From: Rotaria sordida
Lineage: Eukaryota; Rotifera; Eurotatoria; Philodinida; Philodinidae
Assembly: GCA_905250125.1 (NCBI GenBank)
Contig: CAJNOL010000428.1
Coordinates: 1 to 64,000 of the forward strand
Direction of reading: 5' to 3'
Length of the DNA stretch: 64,000 bases
In this document: positions 38,804 to 49,678 of the stretch, piece after piece
How positions within the stretch are numbered: the first letter of the stretch is position 1
Layout: each line of letters opens with the position of its first letter
Notes under the pieces: model-generated
The model's input: the letters and a program-made list of their open reading frames with translations, nothing else
The model's database searches: none
What the model was told of the DNA's origin: nothing
Made by a program: the position numbers and the translations under genes

Positions 38804-39267
38804 AGAAGATTTTATCGATATTTAATTTATCTTCGGTATGTGCAATACCGTTCGTTCTTTATTTTTTTTACAATTAAAATTCCTATTTGATTTTATGTCT
38901 TTCATTTTTTGTAATGATTTATTAGAAAAATAAAATAAAATATTCCACTAGGAATACGTCAAGAATTAGAGATTAATTCATGATTATCATGTGTCCTTGT
39001 TTTGGTAAAGCATGAACTATATGCTTTTGATTCTGTAATATGTCAATGGATTGTTCAACTAAAAAGTGCTATGCTTGGCCATAGTTGAGCACAAGAATTC
39101 TTGAACACAAAATGATCAGACTTGTGTGTGTGAGTGTAAGTCTTCTCATCAGCCAAACACACATCCTCTGTTCTAATAATATAACTATGGTCGATAACTA
39201 GTGATAATGTCGAATGCAAGATTGAAATTGATGTATCCAAACTTCTTTAGTCTCTGAATATCTGTTA
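38804..39267. other. VPS26C 3' flank
   Basis: About 460 bp. AATAAAATAAAA near 38930 is a plausible poly(A) signal for VPS26C. A short TG run (39121-39137) follows. No gene was seen. Confidence 0.5.
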
Positions 39268-39459
39268 TTAACCCTTTCACGATGGGTGATACACCGTATG
39301 TACCACAGTTATATATTTTTAACAGTGAAGTATATTATGCATTGACGACTAGAAATGATTATACGCAGTCATTGTTAGTCATCAGTACATAATATACTTC
39401 ACTATTAAGAGCAAATGACTGTGGTACATACGGTGTACCACCCGTCCTGAAAGGGTTAA
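39268..39459. mobile_element. piggyBac-type MITE with TTAA target duplication
   Basis: TTAA (39268-39271), then CCCTTTCACGATGGGTGATA at the left; the complement of the right end reads CCCTTTCAGGACGGGTGGTA before TTAA (39456-39459). The first 38 bp of each end differ at only three positions. A second inner inverted segment (AGTGAAGTATATTATGCA) extends the hairpin. CCC/GGG ends at a TTAA site are diagnostic of the piggyBac superfamily. The element is under 200 bp with no coding capacity. Confidence 0.9.
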
Positions 39460-40196
39460 GTATGTCAGTAGAAAGTTTCAAACAACGGGTTAGATTCAGA
39501 GTTTTATGCTCTTTCAGAATTTTTGGTCCGAATTTTCGTAGGACTCATAGTTTAGGAGTTATGAGCGAATCTTTGGAAGGCTTAAAAATAAAGTTTGGAC
39601 AGGTTTCAGTGCACAAAAAACGTCCAAAGTAAAACGTAAAATTTACTTCAGATACCCCAAAGAAAGAGTAAACATTTCTCTACAGAATGATAGCCTGGTC
39701 ATTCATTTACAATGAGGCTTCTCTGAGTAATGAGAGTTTTAGTAAGAGAGACAGAGACGTTTTCGAAATTCCGTGGTTTCCAGACTGTCAAAAAGAACTT
39801 GATTATTTCTGAAAAAATGCTGCAAGATGCTCAGTTCTTAGCTCACTTTGCAAAGAACGGAAGATGCTGATCCAAAAAATTTCAAAACACGATATAATCA
39901 AGGAAAATGAACTTTGGCTAAGCTAAATTGGACGTCTTTATGACGGAAATAAGATAGTGTCGAGAAAGGTTGGTGACAAAGAGCAGAAAATCAATTCCAA
40001 AAGAAATACGATCACGTTTTGGTTCTTTGGATCTGTTAATTCAACTGCTTCCATCCAAACCTTATTTTTGAGCCTTCCAAAGATTCGTTCATAACTCCTA
40101 AACTATGAGTCCTACAAAAATTCGGAGCATAAGTTCTGAAAGAACATAAAATTCTGAATCTAACCCATTGTTTGAAAGTTTCTACTGACATACTTA
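39457..40196. mobile_element. TA-flanked fold-back element
   Basis: Ends AGTATGTCAGTAGAAAGTTT and its near-perfect complement are flanked by TA at 39457-39458 and 40195-40196. Arms of about 150 bp are highly similar, for example GGACTCATAGTTTAGGAGTT against AACTCCTAAACTATGAGTCC. The TA duplication fits the Tc1/mariner group. The left TA lies inside the right TTAA of the neighbouring piggyBac MITE, so one element inserted at the edge of the other. Confidence 0.8.
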
Positions 40197-40817
40197 GTCG
40201 GTCGAAAAATGAGACATTTTGTGCGGAAACTTTCGGACCACTCGTTAGTTGCTCGAACCTGTCTTAAAATATTAAAAAGTTCACAATTTCTCGTCTACGA
40301 TTTTTTCTATACTCGTATTATCTCTCAACTTGTCTATTAATTGGCTGTTTCAAATACTTCATCCTCTCTTATTTATGCTATTCTGTATTTATTCGAACCA
40401 TTAGGTTATCATGCTTCTCGTACATTTCTATTGCCTTATTTACTAAATATATGGATTTATCAAACATTCTTTCTTCAAAAACCATACTTGATGTACTTGA
40501 ACGTGTTGCTTTGATAACCATAAAAAAAATAACATAATAGTATTTATTACCAAATAAACGTTGTCTCTGTTCTGATATACAATTATTATATCAATACTAA
40601 TAAAAACTTCTGATAACGTACTCTTCGCAGAGGCCACAAAAGTGGGTAGATACTCGTCAGTACTTGAATAATTCGACATCTGTATAACACATCATCTGAC
40701 ACTATCTCTCTCCAATCTTGAGTGTTTCTACGGGTATACCAGTGTGATTCGTTATGAAATGTACTTCTATACACTAAAACTTTAATCTTTAAAAAGAATA
40801 AAAGAAAAATAATATTA
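40197..40817. other. gene-free spacer
   Basis: Only short open frames without family likeness. Nothing further was recognised. Confidence 0.45.
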
Positions 40818-40840
40818 GGGTGTGGGTGTGGGTGTGAGTG
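40818..40840 (+). repeat. interstitial telomere-like repeat (TGTGGG)
   Basis: TAGGGTGTGGGTGTGGG followed by TGTGAG. A short inverted echo, ACCCACACTC, lies at 40855-40864. TGTGGG is the telomeric hexamer reported for bdelloid rotifers. Confidence 0.6.
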
Positions 40841-41340
40841 AAGAGAATGTCCATACCCACACTCTCAAAAAAAAATTGTCTAACATAATATACATGTAAA
40901 TATTTTCTGCCATTTCCTTTCTGTCGCTTAAAAGTATTTTCCAAACATTTTCTTCCCATGATATAGTTTAAATATTTATATAATTGTCGTTTGGAAAAAA
41001 AACACATGTTTCAATATTGATCTGTCAGGTCAATCACTCGTTAGCAATATTATATCTGATTTGGTTGGAAAATGGCAACGGCGATGAAAATCACTGAAGT
41101 ACCAGCTTACGTTTTTGACGAGGAGATAAATACAAATGAAACTGTAAATAATGGAAACAAGACACGAGTAAAAGAGAGACAATGAGATTGGACAAAAGTA
41201 ATGGTGTTTAACAATGTTAAAGAAGCTGAAGAGACAGTAATATAAAACATTAGTGATGCAATAAACTTTTGTTAAGCGTAATTATACTGTTTGTACTTAT
41301 ATTAATAAAAACTGGGCGTGGATTTTTCTACACGCCAACC

Positions 41341-41790
41341 AGAATCACCATTCGGAAGCTTTTCCCTTTCCATCTTACTAATTGCTTTGGGATCGGAAAG
41401 TTTTCGCCACTAAACAGAGAGTTGGGTTAGTATCCTGAGGCTTTGTTAGGTCCTTTGATACCCTGATTGATTCCGGAAAATTTTCTCGATCCACCTTATC
41501 TATTCCTGTAAGATCAGAAAGCGATCGCCATGATCGTAAGACATTGGTCGGTACCATGAAGACTTTTGCTGCGACATGACACATAGTTTGCTTCTAAAAG
41601 TTTTTCGTACGCATCCTGCAAATTCCTTTGCGATCCAAAAGTTTTCGCCTTCTTTCAGGAACGTAGATCGATGGTGTAAAGATTCTCGCACCACTTGGCA
41701 GATTGATAATATTCCTGGAATTTTCAGTCTTTCTTAAATATTACTTTTCGACGGGAAAGCCTTCTTTCCCAATCGTAGACATTCAACGAT
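41341..41790. repeat. 120-bp tandem array, about 3.7 diverged copies
   Basis: Related segments begin at 41381 (ATTGCTTTGGGATCGGAAAG), 41501 (TATTCCTGTAAGATCAGAAA), 41621 (AATTCCTTTGCGATCCAAAA) and 41741 (TTACTTTTCGACGGGAAAGC), exactly 120 bp apart. A second motif also recurs at the same spacing (41351, 41471, 41591, 41711). Read on the minus strand, units give GENF-I-K-type phrases in shifting frames, so this may be a dead coding repeat. Confidence 0.75.
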
Positions 41791-41810
41791 GGGGGACGTT
41801 TTCAATCTCT

Positions 41811-41833
41811 AGGGTGTGGGTGTGGGTCAGGGG
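41811..41833 (+). repeat. second telomere-like repeat
   Basis: TAGGGTGTGGGTGTGGG, the same 17 bases and orientation as at 40817, followed by TCAGGGG. It directly follows the 120-bp tandem array. Confidence 0.6.
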
Positions 41834-43200
41834 TGTCAGGATTCCTTGTCTTATAAGGTTCCGTTCTCACGGAACAAAACTTGAGGACATGTCTGAGAAG
41901 GTATACAGCAGCTAGTACTCAAATTAGAAACAGTTATGTGAATCGATTTCGATGTTATTTCAATTGAAGCTAAGTACAGAACACAGAGAGATGATGATAA
42001 TCTCAAATGTTATGTTTTCAGCATGTTCTCAATCAACTTGTAGGAAACAAAATACAAGAAGAGAAAAGGAATTGCTCTATTATTTGATGGAATAAATTGT
42101 TGCTTTTTAGGGAATAATCTTATTATAATAAGAGATCAACAATGAACGTGTTGAGAAATTAATTTTATTGAATGAAGAATGTTTTTGAACAAAAGAGAAA
42201 GAAAACCAAATAAGTAAACAACAACAACAACATTTAATCAATATTTTTGAGTCAAATGAGATTCTGTCACAATGTTCTGTGGCTAAGTGTGTGTTTTTTT
42301 CTTTAATAGGCTCTACAAGAATTCACAATGAAAATAAAAATGAAATCATCGAACGTGTAATAAAGTATCTTTCTGGCGGAATCATATAAATTCTTTTACA
42401 ATAATTGCCGATTTTTATAGATTCGACTGATGCTGATTTTTTTTCTTTACAAAGTTCTGTTTGTTGAGTATCCGATTATTCGATTTTTCCTGTAAAATAC
42501 TAGATGGCATATGGACTACACTCGTGGCGCAAACTCAGTTGTGAGCATCCGTTTTCAATCAATTTTATATATGTTGGTAGAGCTTGATGAGCTGATCATG
42601 ATGGGATAAAGTGTACTTCTCCACAGACTACCTTTGAGGAGTTAGGTTGATCTTAACTTAAGAAAAATGACCGTACGCTATTATTTCAGAAATTTGACTT
42701 TTTTATGTTAGTTTAGTTCTCAGCATTGAAAGTTAACACTGGATGCACCTTGATTGACTTTACATATCTGCACAATCAACATAGATAGAAGGTTTAAATA
42801 CATCTATACAGTGAATATACGGAATAAATCTCGTTTTCAATAGTCTACATTCTACGTATTTAGTTGCTTGTTCCTATGTTTATGCGAACAAATAGAATTA
42901 GTAAAGGCAGATAAAAGAAGTATGATCAACATATATTTTTAATAGATGTTGTAAACAGATGAACATACAATTGCAATTAGATGAGTTTTGAAGAAACAAT
43001 GAAATGTCATATATCTACAGTATTCAGAGTATTGAAATGTTCAAAGCATCTACTTACGAAGGAATATATTAGACTGTTAGATGTCGTTCGACCCATATTT
43101 TTGGTTATGAGTAACACCCAATGGAATCAAAATCCTCAAAAATTCAGCTCAAATGGATGTATTTTTTGCTTAAGATATCGAGTGTCCAAGACAATGTAAT
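41834..43200. other. gene-free spacer
   Basis: About 1.4 kb of A/T-rich DNA with scattered short open frames (for example 42981-43199) that resemble no family. No RNA gene was recognised. Confidence 0.45.
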
Positions 43201-43735
43201 TCTATGGCTTGCCTTGTGATATATATAAACATTCATTGGATACTCTATATCTCAAGAAACGTCCCTGAGAGCTGCCTATGAGCAAAACTTCAGATAACCG
43301 CATGGATCCAAACCATTTGAGGACTTTCTTAGTTTTATTGACGAGGAAACATTTTCAACTGACCAATCACTTCTAAACTCGGACACCTTAGTGAGATATG
43401 AAGTCCCCTATGACCTTCTGCGCCGAGTTATAGGCATTTTACTAACATTTTAATTCAAAAGAGTATTTCCTTCCCATGATGTTAAAGTCTAAAAAGTCAC
43501 TCATATTTGGTGAAACGTGCTAAAATTTTCTGTTTCTTGGGGATTGAACATCTTAGAAAGGTAATATTGTTTTGAGCTAAAATTTTATTAAAATGCCTAT
43601 AATTCTGGATAAAAGATCTAAGAGGATTTATCCTTTGAAGGTTTTTCATATCTCACTAGAGTCTACTATATGCACAGAGTCCGAATTCAAAAAGCAATTA
43701 ATCAATTGAAAAGGTTCTCTCGTAAGTCCAATTCA
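43200..43735. mobile_element. diverged member of the fold-back family
   Basis: The right end (AAGCAATTAATCAATTGAAA, then GTTCTCTCGTAAG) matches the terminal motif of the element at 9729-10377. The left border and internal arms are too diverged to place well. Confidence 0.45.
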
Positions 43736-44552
43736 TAGCCAAATTGCAGAGTCGAACAATATCCAACAGTTGAATGTGTCCTCTTGTTAGTTAGGACTTC
43801 TATTTGTGTTGATTTTGTAAATGTGAAAAGTCAGTGAAGGCGTATTCATTATTAAAGTTTTTCATACTAAGAATTAAACTAACATAGAAAACTAAGTTTC
43901 CAAAATTGTGATCAGATCATCGAGCTCTACAAATTGGCATAAAGCCGGTTGCAAACGGGTACTTACACTTGGGCACTTCCTCTTGTTACGAGACATGCAC
44001 ATTCTCAAAGCATCACCTTATTCAAAAAAAAATAGTTCTTCTACCTTTTTAGATCTCATAGCTATTTTTTTATCAAGCAAAATTTTGATCATCTCCATAA
44101 ATCAAAAGTTCTAGAGCAGATCGAAATGTAAATGATCCTTCTCCAATGATTTTAATTTAAGTATATCTCAAATATTAAATTATTTTCATCTTAATATATA
44201 TTGATAAATATTATTGCGTTAAATTATATTAAAAAAATAAACAATTATTTAAATACATTTGAAAATGATCCATTTAGTCATGAGTAAATTATTAAAAATC
44301 TCCAAAATAAAATTTTTTAATATTGACTAATAATCTCTTACTAAAGAGAAAAAAAAATAACTACATTTTCTTACAATATTTAATACATAAGTTTCGATTA
44401 GTGACAATGAGAAACAAAATATTGTGTTATTTCGCTTATGAGTATAAAAACATATGTTGTTTTTATGGATTTGTAGGTGTATTTAAAAAAAAAAGAAAAA
44501 ATTTTATCAAAACATTGTTAGACATTCTTTTCCGCGTTATCTTACAGCTAAA
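43736..44552. other. upstream flank of the small secreted gene
   Basis: A/T-rich, with no recognised gene or repeat border. Probably includes the promoter of the gene starting at 44553. Confidence 0.4.
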
Positions 44553-45235
44553 ATGAACTTTAGATTGTGTTTTCTTTGGTTCGTTGTTATAATTCTATCT
44601 TGTAAGTAATCATTTCAAAAAAACTAAAATTTGTAGTAAAATTTGATTATCCTTTTTTTTAATTAGTATCACCACATGTTTCTTCAGCTGATAAGAAAGG
44701 AACGGAGCGAAAATGTATTGCACAATGCATGGACTATTGTACCAATGAAAGTGAAAGTGGCATTCCACCTGATTTATGCAATAATGCTTGTATAACAATG
44801 TGCTATTCGGCTCGGTATGATGCTAGTGAGTAAAACTAATCATCTAAGGAATTCGAATCGTTGCTTATTTAAATGTTACATTAGATTATTTAGCTATGTA
44901 TCCATTGAGTATTTTGATTGATGAGAAAAATTTTTTATTATTGACAAACTATCGATCATCATTTAAAAACTTTTGGGAATAAATAATTTTTTTTTGTTCT
45001 CCTTTGAAAATCATAGGTTCACAGAAAACACATGGAATTAATAGAGAATGAAGTACTGACTTGTATACGAAGATTAACACATATTAGAAATTCTTTTCTT
45101 TTAGGAAAGATTATTTTTTATTAATAAACTAAAATTTTTACTTTAGAAAAATTCTTTTAAATAGTATCTTTCAATAATCTAATTATATTTTCTCTTTTAG
45201 ATAATATGGATATCGATTGGGAAGATGATCAATAA
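44553..45235 (+). CDS. small secreted six-cysteine protein
   Basis: Three exons (44553-44601, 44667-44825, 45201-45235) encode 80 residues. AG lies 5 nt before the ATG. The N-terminus MNFRLCFLWFVVIILSLSP is a strong signal peptide, probably cut after HVSS or SSA. The mature part has a symmetric pattern, CX3CX3C-X12-CX3CX3C (CIAQCMDYC and CNNACITMC), expected to make two helices pinned by three disulfides, then an acidic tail (MDIDWEDDQ). I do not recognise the family. CX3C helical hairpins occur in unrelated secreted peptides, so no function is proposed. It converges with the DHHC-PTP gene, 243 bp away. Confidence 0.7.
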
Positions 45236-45478
45236 ATTGATAAAAAAAGAGATAATTAAAAATCTTTTTTTTATAACTTAATTGAAACATCAATAAAATA
45301 TAAATTAAACAGCATTCTCTTGAAAATTTTATTATTAAAAAAAATTATAAATCGAATTTATAAAACAAAAAAGCATAATTGTTGTTTTTTTTGGTCATTA
45401 AAATCTAAATCTGACTACTAAGAACAAAAAAAAACTAAGAGAATCGATATCACAGGTATAAATATTGAATCATAATAC

Positions 45479-48400
45479 TTAAGTTGATTGATTATTAAGA
45501 TCATTTGTTGTCCATCGTGCAAGCCATTCATACATATGTTTATATTCATCCTAAATTAATAATAATTATAATAAAAGAAAACAATATAGAACTCAATTAT
45601 TGTACTTCTCTTTGAAAAGCTGGACATGAATATGCAATTTTTCTTGCTTGATGATAAATGTCAACTATATTATCAATCATTAATTGTTCCATTAAATTTG
45701 CAATAAGACAAATAATAGCACCTTCTCGAATATCACTAATAATTAGAAACAAAAAATAATTCTAATCTATTCAAATAGAAAATAAAGAATAAAAATCGTA
45801 CTCAATACAAATTAATATTGGTATATGATCATTTTGATCAAGATTTACAATAGATCGAGAAAGTTTATATAATGGAATATTTCGAATACAAATACTTGGT
45901 TGATAAATATAAATATTCGACTGATAATAACGTCGAAAATCGTTTGATTGATAATTACTATCAAGTTTTAATTGTTGTTTTTCAATTAAATCTATATTCT
46001 AATTAAATTATTTATTTTATAAAAATAAAATATACCAATATGAACAAAAAAAATTACTTGATCAGTATTTTGTTGAAATAAAAAACAATGTTGAATTTCA
46101 TATGTTGACATTATTTGTAATATACTATCATAATCACGACAAATTGTTAATACAAATACTTTTGAATGAATATAACTCTTTTATTTTTAATTAAATAAAA
46201 ATATTTTAAAATAATAATAAAATTTAAATGAAATTTTACTTACATCAATAAAATAAACTAAATTATGATCAACAACAGCTGGTAAATAACGATTTTCTAA
46301 ATCTAAAAACCAGAAATAATTGATTTATTTTCATTTTTTAGATGAAGATATTTTAATCAACATACTCGATGGAATAATAGCATCAAGTTCTTTTAAACTA
46401 TTGTTTAAAAATATCTAGAATGAATAGAAAAATTTAGAAATAATCAATTAAAGAAAATAGTTACATGAAATTGATCCGATAATGGATTATGATAAAATCG
46501 TGCAAATCTATTACCAAGTAAATTTTTAATTTGATGATCTAATGCTTGTAATGTTGTTATATCAGGTAAATAAGTCCATGATGAAAGATGTAATATAGTT
46601 GTATAAATAACAATTAACATAAACTAAATTTATGAATATTTATTTAAAAAAGAAAAGAATTTTTGTTTTTGTTATTATTAACTTACTTCATCCATTAAAC
46701 ATATTGGTAATTGTTCATTTAATTGTGTTATTGTATTTAATACATTGATAAAACCATACGACATTAATAAACATCGATTGATATCGATAGTCATATAAGC
46801 AACAGCTCGTGTATTAATTTCACTGAGATAAAGAATAAAAATGATTTCTTTGTTTTTTTTTAATTTTAATTCTTACCAACAATGTATAGCAATAATTCCT
46901 AGATTTTCATTACGTTCTTCTTCTAAATGTTTTTGACTAATATAATATTGAAGACGTAATAAAGCAATTGGATCAGTTGTAAACATTGTATCAGTCCAAC
47001 CCTTTACTTGAAAATGTTCAATATGATGAATTTCATTTTCACCAATCTAAATCAAAGAATTATTATTATTTTTCTAGTATGTCGTTATTTTTTCGAACTT
47101 TTTGCATTTTAAATTGAAATGTTTCAATATCTAATCGTTTTATTTTTCGAATAAAAACAATTTGATATTTATCATCAATTGTCATTGAAGAATTCGATTC
47201 ATTTGGCCAATATTGAATTAAATGATTCTAAAAATTAAAACAAAATCTTATTAAATTATGGTATTCGTTTAGCAGGTGTTTCATTGTGTTCCAATATGGT
47301 GACATTAAAGTTAGTGTGTTTTACCTTCCAATATGTTATAATATCAGAAGATGAAACACCTACTTAACGAATCGCTAAATTATTTTTTAATAATCTTATT
47401 ACATTTTCTGTTAGTTCATAAAGCATAACAATTGATGATATATTTCGTGACCATATTATATCCCAAAACGTTGAAAGATTTTTCTGACGAACACCTAAAA
47501 GAAAAATTCTTATTTTTTTTTGGTTCTTACATCTATATTTTAATATTTATTACCATCTACTAATAAATATCGAACATCGATTTGATAATTTCCAATATTT
47601 TTAATCTATAAAATGAAAAATTAAAAACAAAATAAATAGAAACTAAAAAATATTAAGATATACTGCAATAACATATGCTTGAAGACGATTATTTGTATCA
47701 ACAGAAGTTAATGATGATGAACGTTCGGGTACATCTGTTCTTTTTCTAATATTTTGATGAAATGCTTCAACTTGTTGTTTTAAACCCACATAATTATTAA
47801 TTGCTAAATTTCGAATATGTTCTCGAATTTGTTGTGTTGGTACAATCAATGTATTACTTAATAATGTTGGACGTAAACTTTTATAAATTAATTCTTGATT
47901 TTTATAATGATCTTTATCATATAATTCATTCCAATTAACTCTTAAAACAAAAAAAAAGAAATTTCATATAAAATTTTTCAAAAACTAAAATTAAAACTAA
48001 CGATGGCTGTAATGGACCACACCATGAAACAATTAAATTTTTCCATTTTGAACCTCGAGGAACACCGATTTCTTTTGAATATCGTTGAAATTTAATATCC
48101 TCTCTTGTTGTTGCACCACTCATTGCTAATCCAAAATGATAACACCAAAATGATGCTAATGTAAAGAAAAGTATAAATGCAATAAAACCAATAAAAAAAC
48201 TTGGAATATTATAAGCAAAATAAAGTCCTGGATCATTTTTATACAAATCCCATCGAAGATATGCTGCTACTCCACAACCAGCTAAATTAATTAAGCAAAG
48301 TATTGAAGATGAAAGAATAAAATTACAAAAATAACGATAGTTCAATAAACCAACACAATTATTAACTAAAAAGAAACAACAAAAAAAACAACATTTGAAC

Positions 48401-49274
48401 TATTAGCAAAAATATCCTCTTAAGATTAGCAAACAAAAACTTTTTTCAAATGATTAAATAATCCTTATTAAAAGATAATTTAATATTTTGTATCATATTA
48501 ATAAAATATTTATATTAATCGTTGTTTTATTTTTCATTTAAAAAAAAGTACTTACTCCATGGACAATGATGATCAAAATTTTGAACACAAACATTACATG
48601 TTGAACAATGTGAAACACGAGGTAAACGATAAACTCGACATGTATAACAATAAGCTGATGAATATGGAAAATTTCGAACAAGAATTGTTTGTGGTAATGG
48701 AACAGATGGAAAATAATTTCCATTTCTTAATGAAAAACAAAAAAAAAACATTTTGCTCTAAAATTTTAATTTAAAAATAATAAAATTTTTTTATCTTTAC
48801 AAATCAGTTTGAATATTATTTTCTTTTTCTGTTTGTAGAACTTCATCAGCGCTTGGTCGTGGAACAACACCAGGATCATGTAAACATGCAAATAAATAAT
48901 TTAATATTGTATAAAAAAGTGCAAGAATAAAGAGAATTGGGAAATATACATGACCATGTTTAACAAGTATAGGAAAACTATGATTAAAAAACAATATATA
49001 TATATATTTGCAAAATAATTGAGAACTCAATAATATTTACTCCCAACCAATATGTAAGCCAGCTAAAACGAGAATAAATGTGAGAACAGCAGCAACCACA
49101 CACCAAGATTTATATGTCCAACATGAACCACAATAGGAAACAGTTTTACTTGGATAGATCTAATTACATATGTAAAAACAAAAGAAATCTATGTTGCTAT
49201 TAAATATTAATGCATACTCGTCCTCGTCGCACATGTGAAGTAATTGGCATATGAAGAATAACATCAGACGACAT
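45479..49274 (-). CDS. DHHC palmitoyltransferase fused to tandem degenerate PTP domains
   Basis: Eighteen exons give 842 residues with every phase consistent: 49274-49218, 49159-49041, 48977-48801, 48725-48556, 48365-48002, 47940-47664, 47605-47554, 47494-47403, 47227-47099, 47046-46877, 46822-46687, 46623-46465, 46414-46366, 46302-46244, 46177-46058, 45998-45802, 45735-45606, 45550-45479. Residues 1-295 form a DHHC acyltransferase: four membrane segments, the zinc-binding Cys/His cluster, DHHC at 169-172 (FDHHCPWINNCVG), and a TTRE motif. Residues 296-842 resemble a receptor-type PTP D1-D2 pair: [20 protein letters not shown] and QYWP; WTD (496-498) in place of WPD; IHCCEINTRA keeps C535-X5-R541 but loses the glycines; D2 has ICIDDIREG, one residue short. 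D1 catalysis is doubtful and D2 is surely dead. The fused intron is 61 nt (GTTAGT...TTTTAAG). Confidence 0.75.
47263..47372. mobile_element. 110-bp hairpin MITE in a DHHC-PTP intron
   Basis: ATTCGTTTAGCAGGTGTTTC and the complement of the right end (ATTCGTTAAGTAGGTGTTTC) differ at two of 20 positions. It lies wholly within the intron between exons at 47403 and 47227. Confidence 0.75.
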
Positions 49275-49678
49275 GGAGAATTAAACTAGAAAAGTGAAAC
49301 TATTAACTATTTCTACACGTGAATTGATCTATAAATAGAGAATCAATATGTAGTTAATATTATTTTAAAAAGTTCTTCATGCTGAAAGAATAAGTATTTT
49401 ATTTCCTTTCGAAAGACAATAATGAATTGTTTCGCGATTTAATATATATCCGAAGTGACTACGACAATCAAATGCAATTTTTTTTTCTATGTTACTCCAT
49501 GTCAATCTTCTCATAACAGGTGGAAGCTCTAGAAGACATGCTTTTTTTTTCTATTCTTATTCTCTTTCTTTATCCACGCTGTTTTTTGCCTTCCTGTTTT
49601 TTTCCTCCCATAGGAACAACAAAACAGAGATGAAAAAAAAATACTAAGCAAAAAACAAGGTCATCCTGTATCAAATCT
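49275..49678. promoter_or_regulatory. divergent promoter region
   Basis: 404 bp between the starts of the DHHC-PTP gene and the beta-lactamase-like gene. T-rich tracts are present, including TTTTCTAG 11 nt upstream of the DHHC-PTP ATG, a candidate trans-splice acceptor. Confidence 0.45.

Noticed and set aside
41378..41915. Overlapping short open frames as genes.
   Set aside because: They fall in the 120-bp tandem array and shift frame from unit to unit, with no splice pattern or known domain.
42981..43199. A 72-codon open frame as a small gene.
   Set aside because: No family likeness, no signal peptide, and it adjoins repeat debris.
47643..47940. PTP region as a separate gene starting at [11 protein letters not shown].
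   Set aside because: The upstream part of the same exon encodes matching receptor-PTP sequence and joins the DHHC exon in frame. No promoter-sized gap exists. Kept as the stated alternative.
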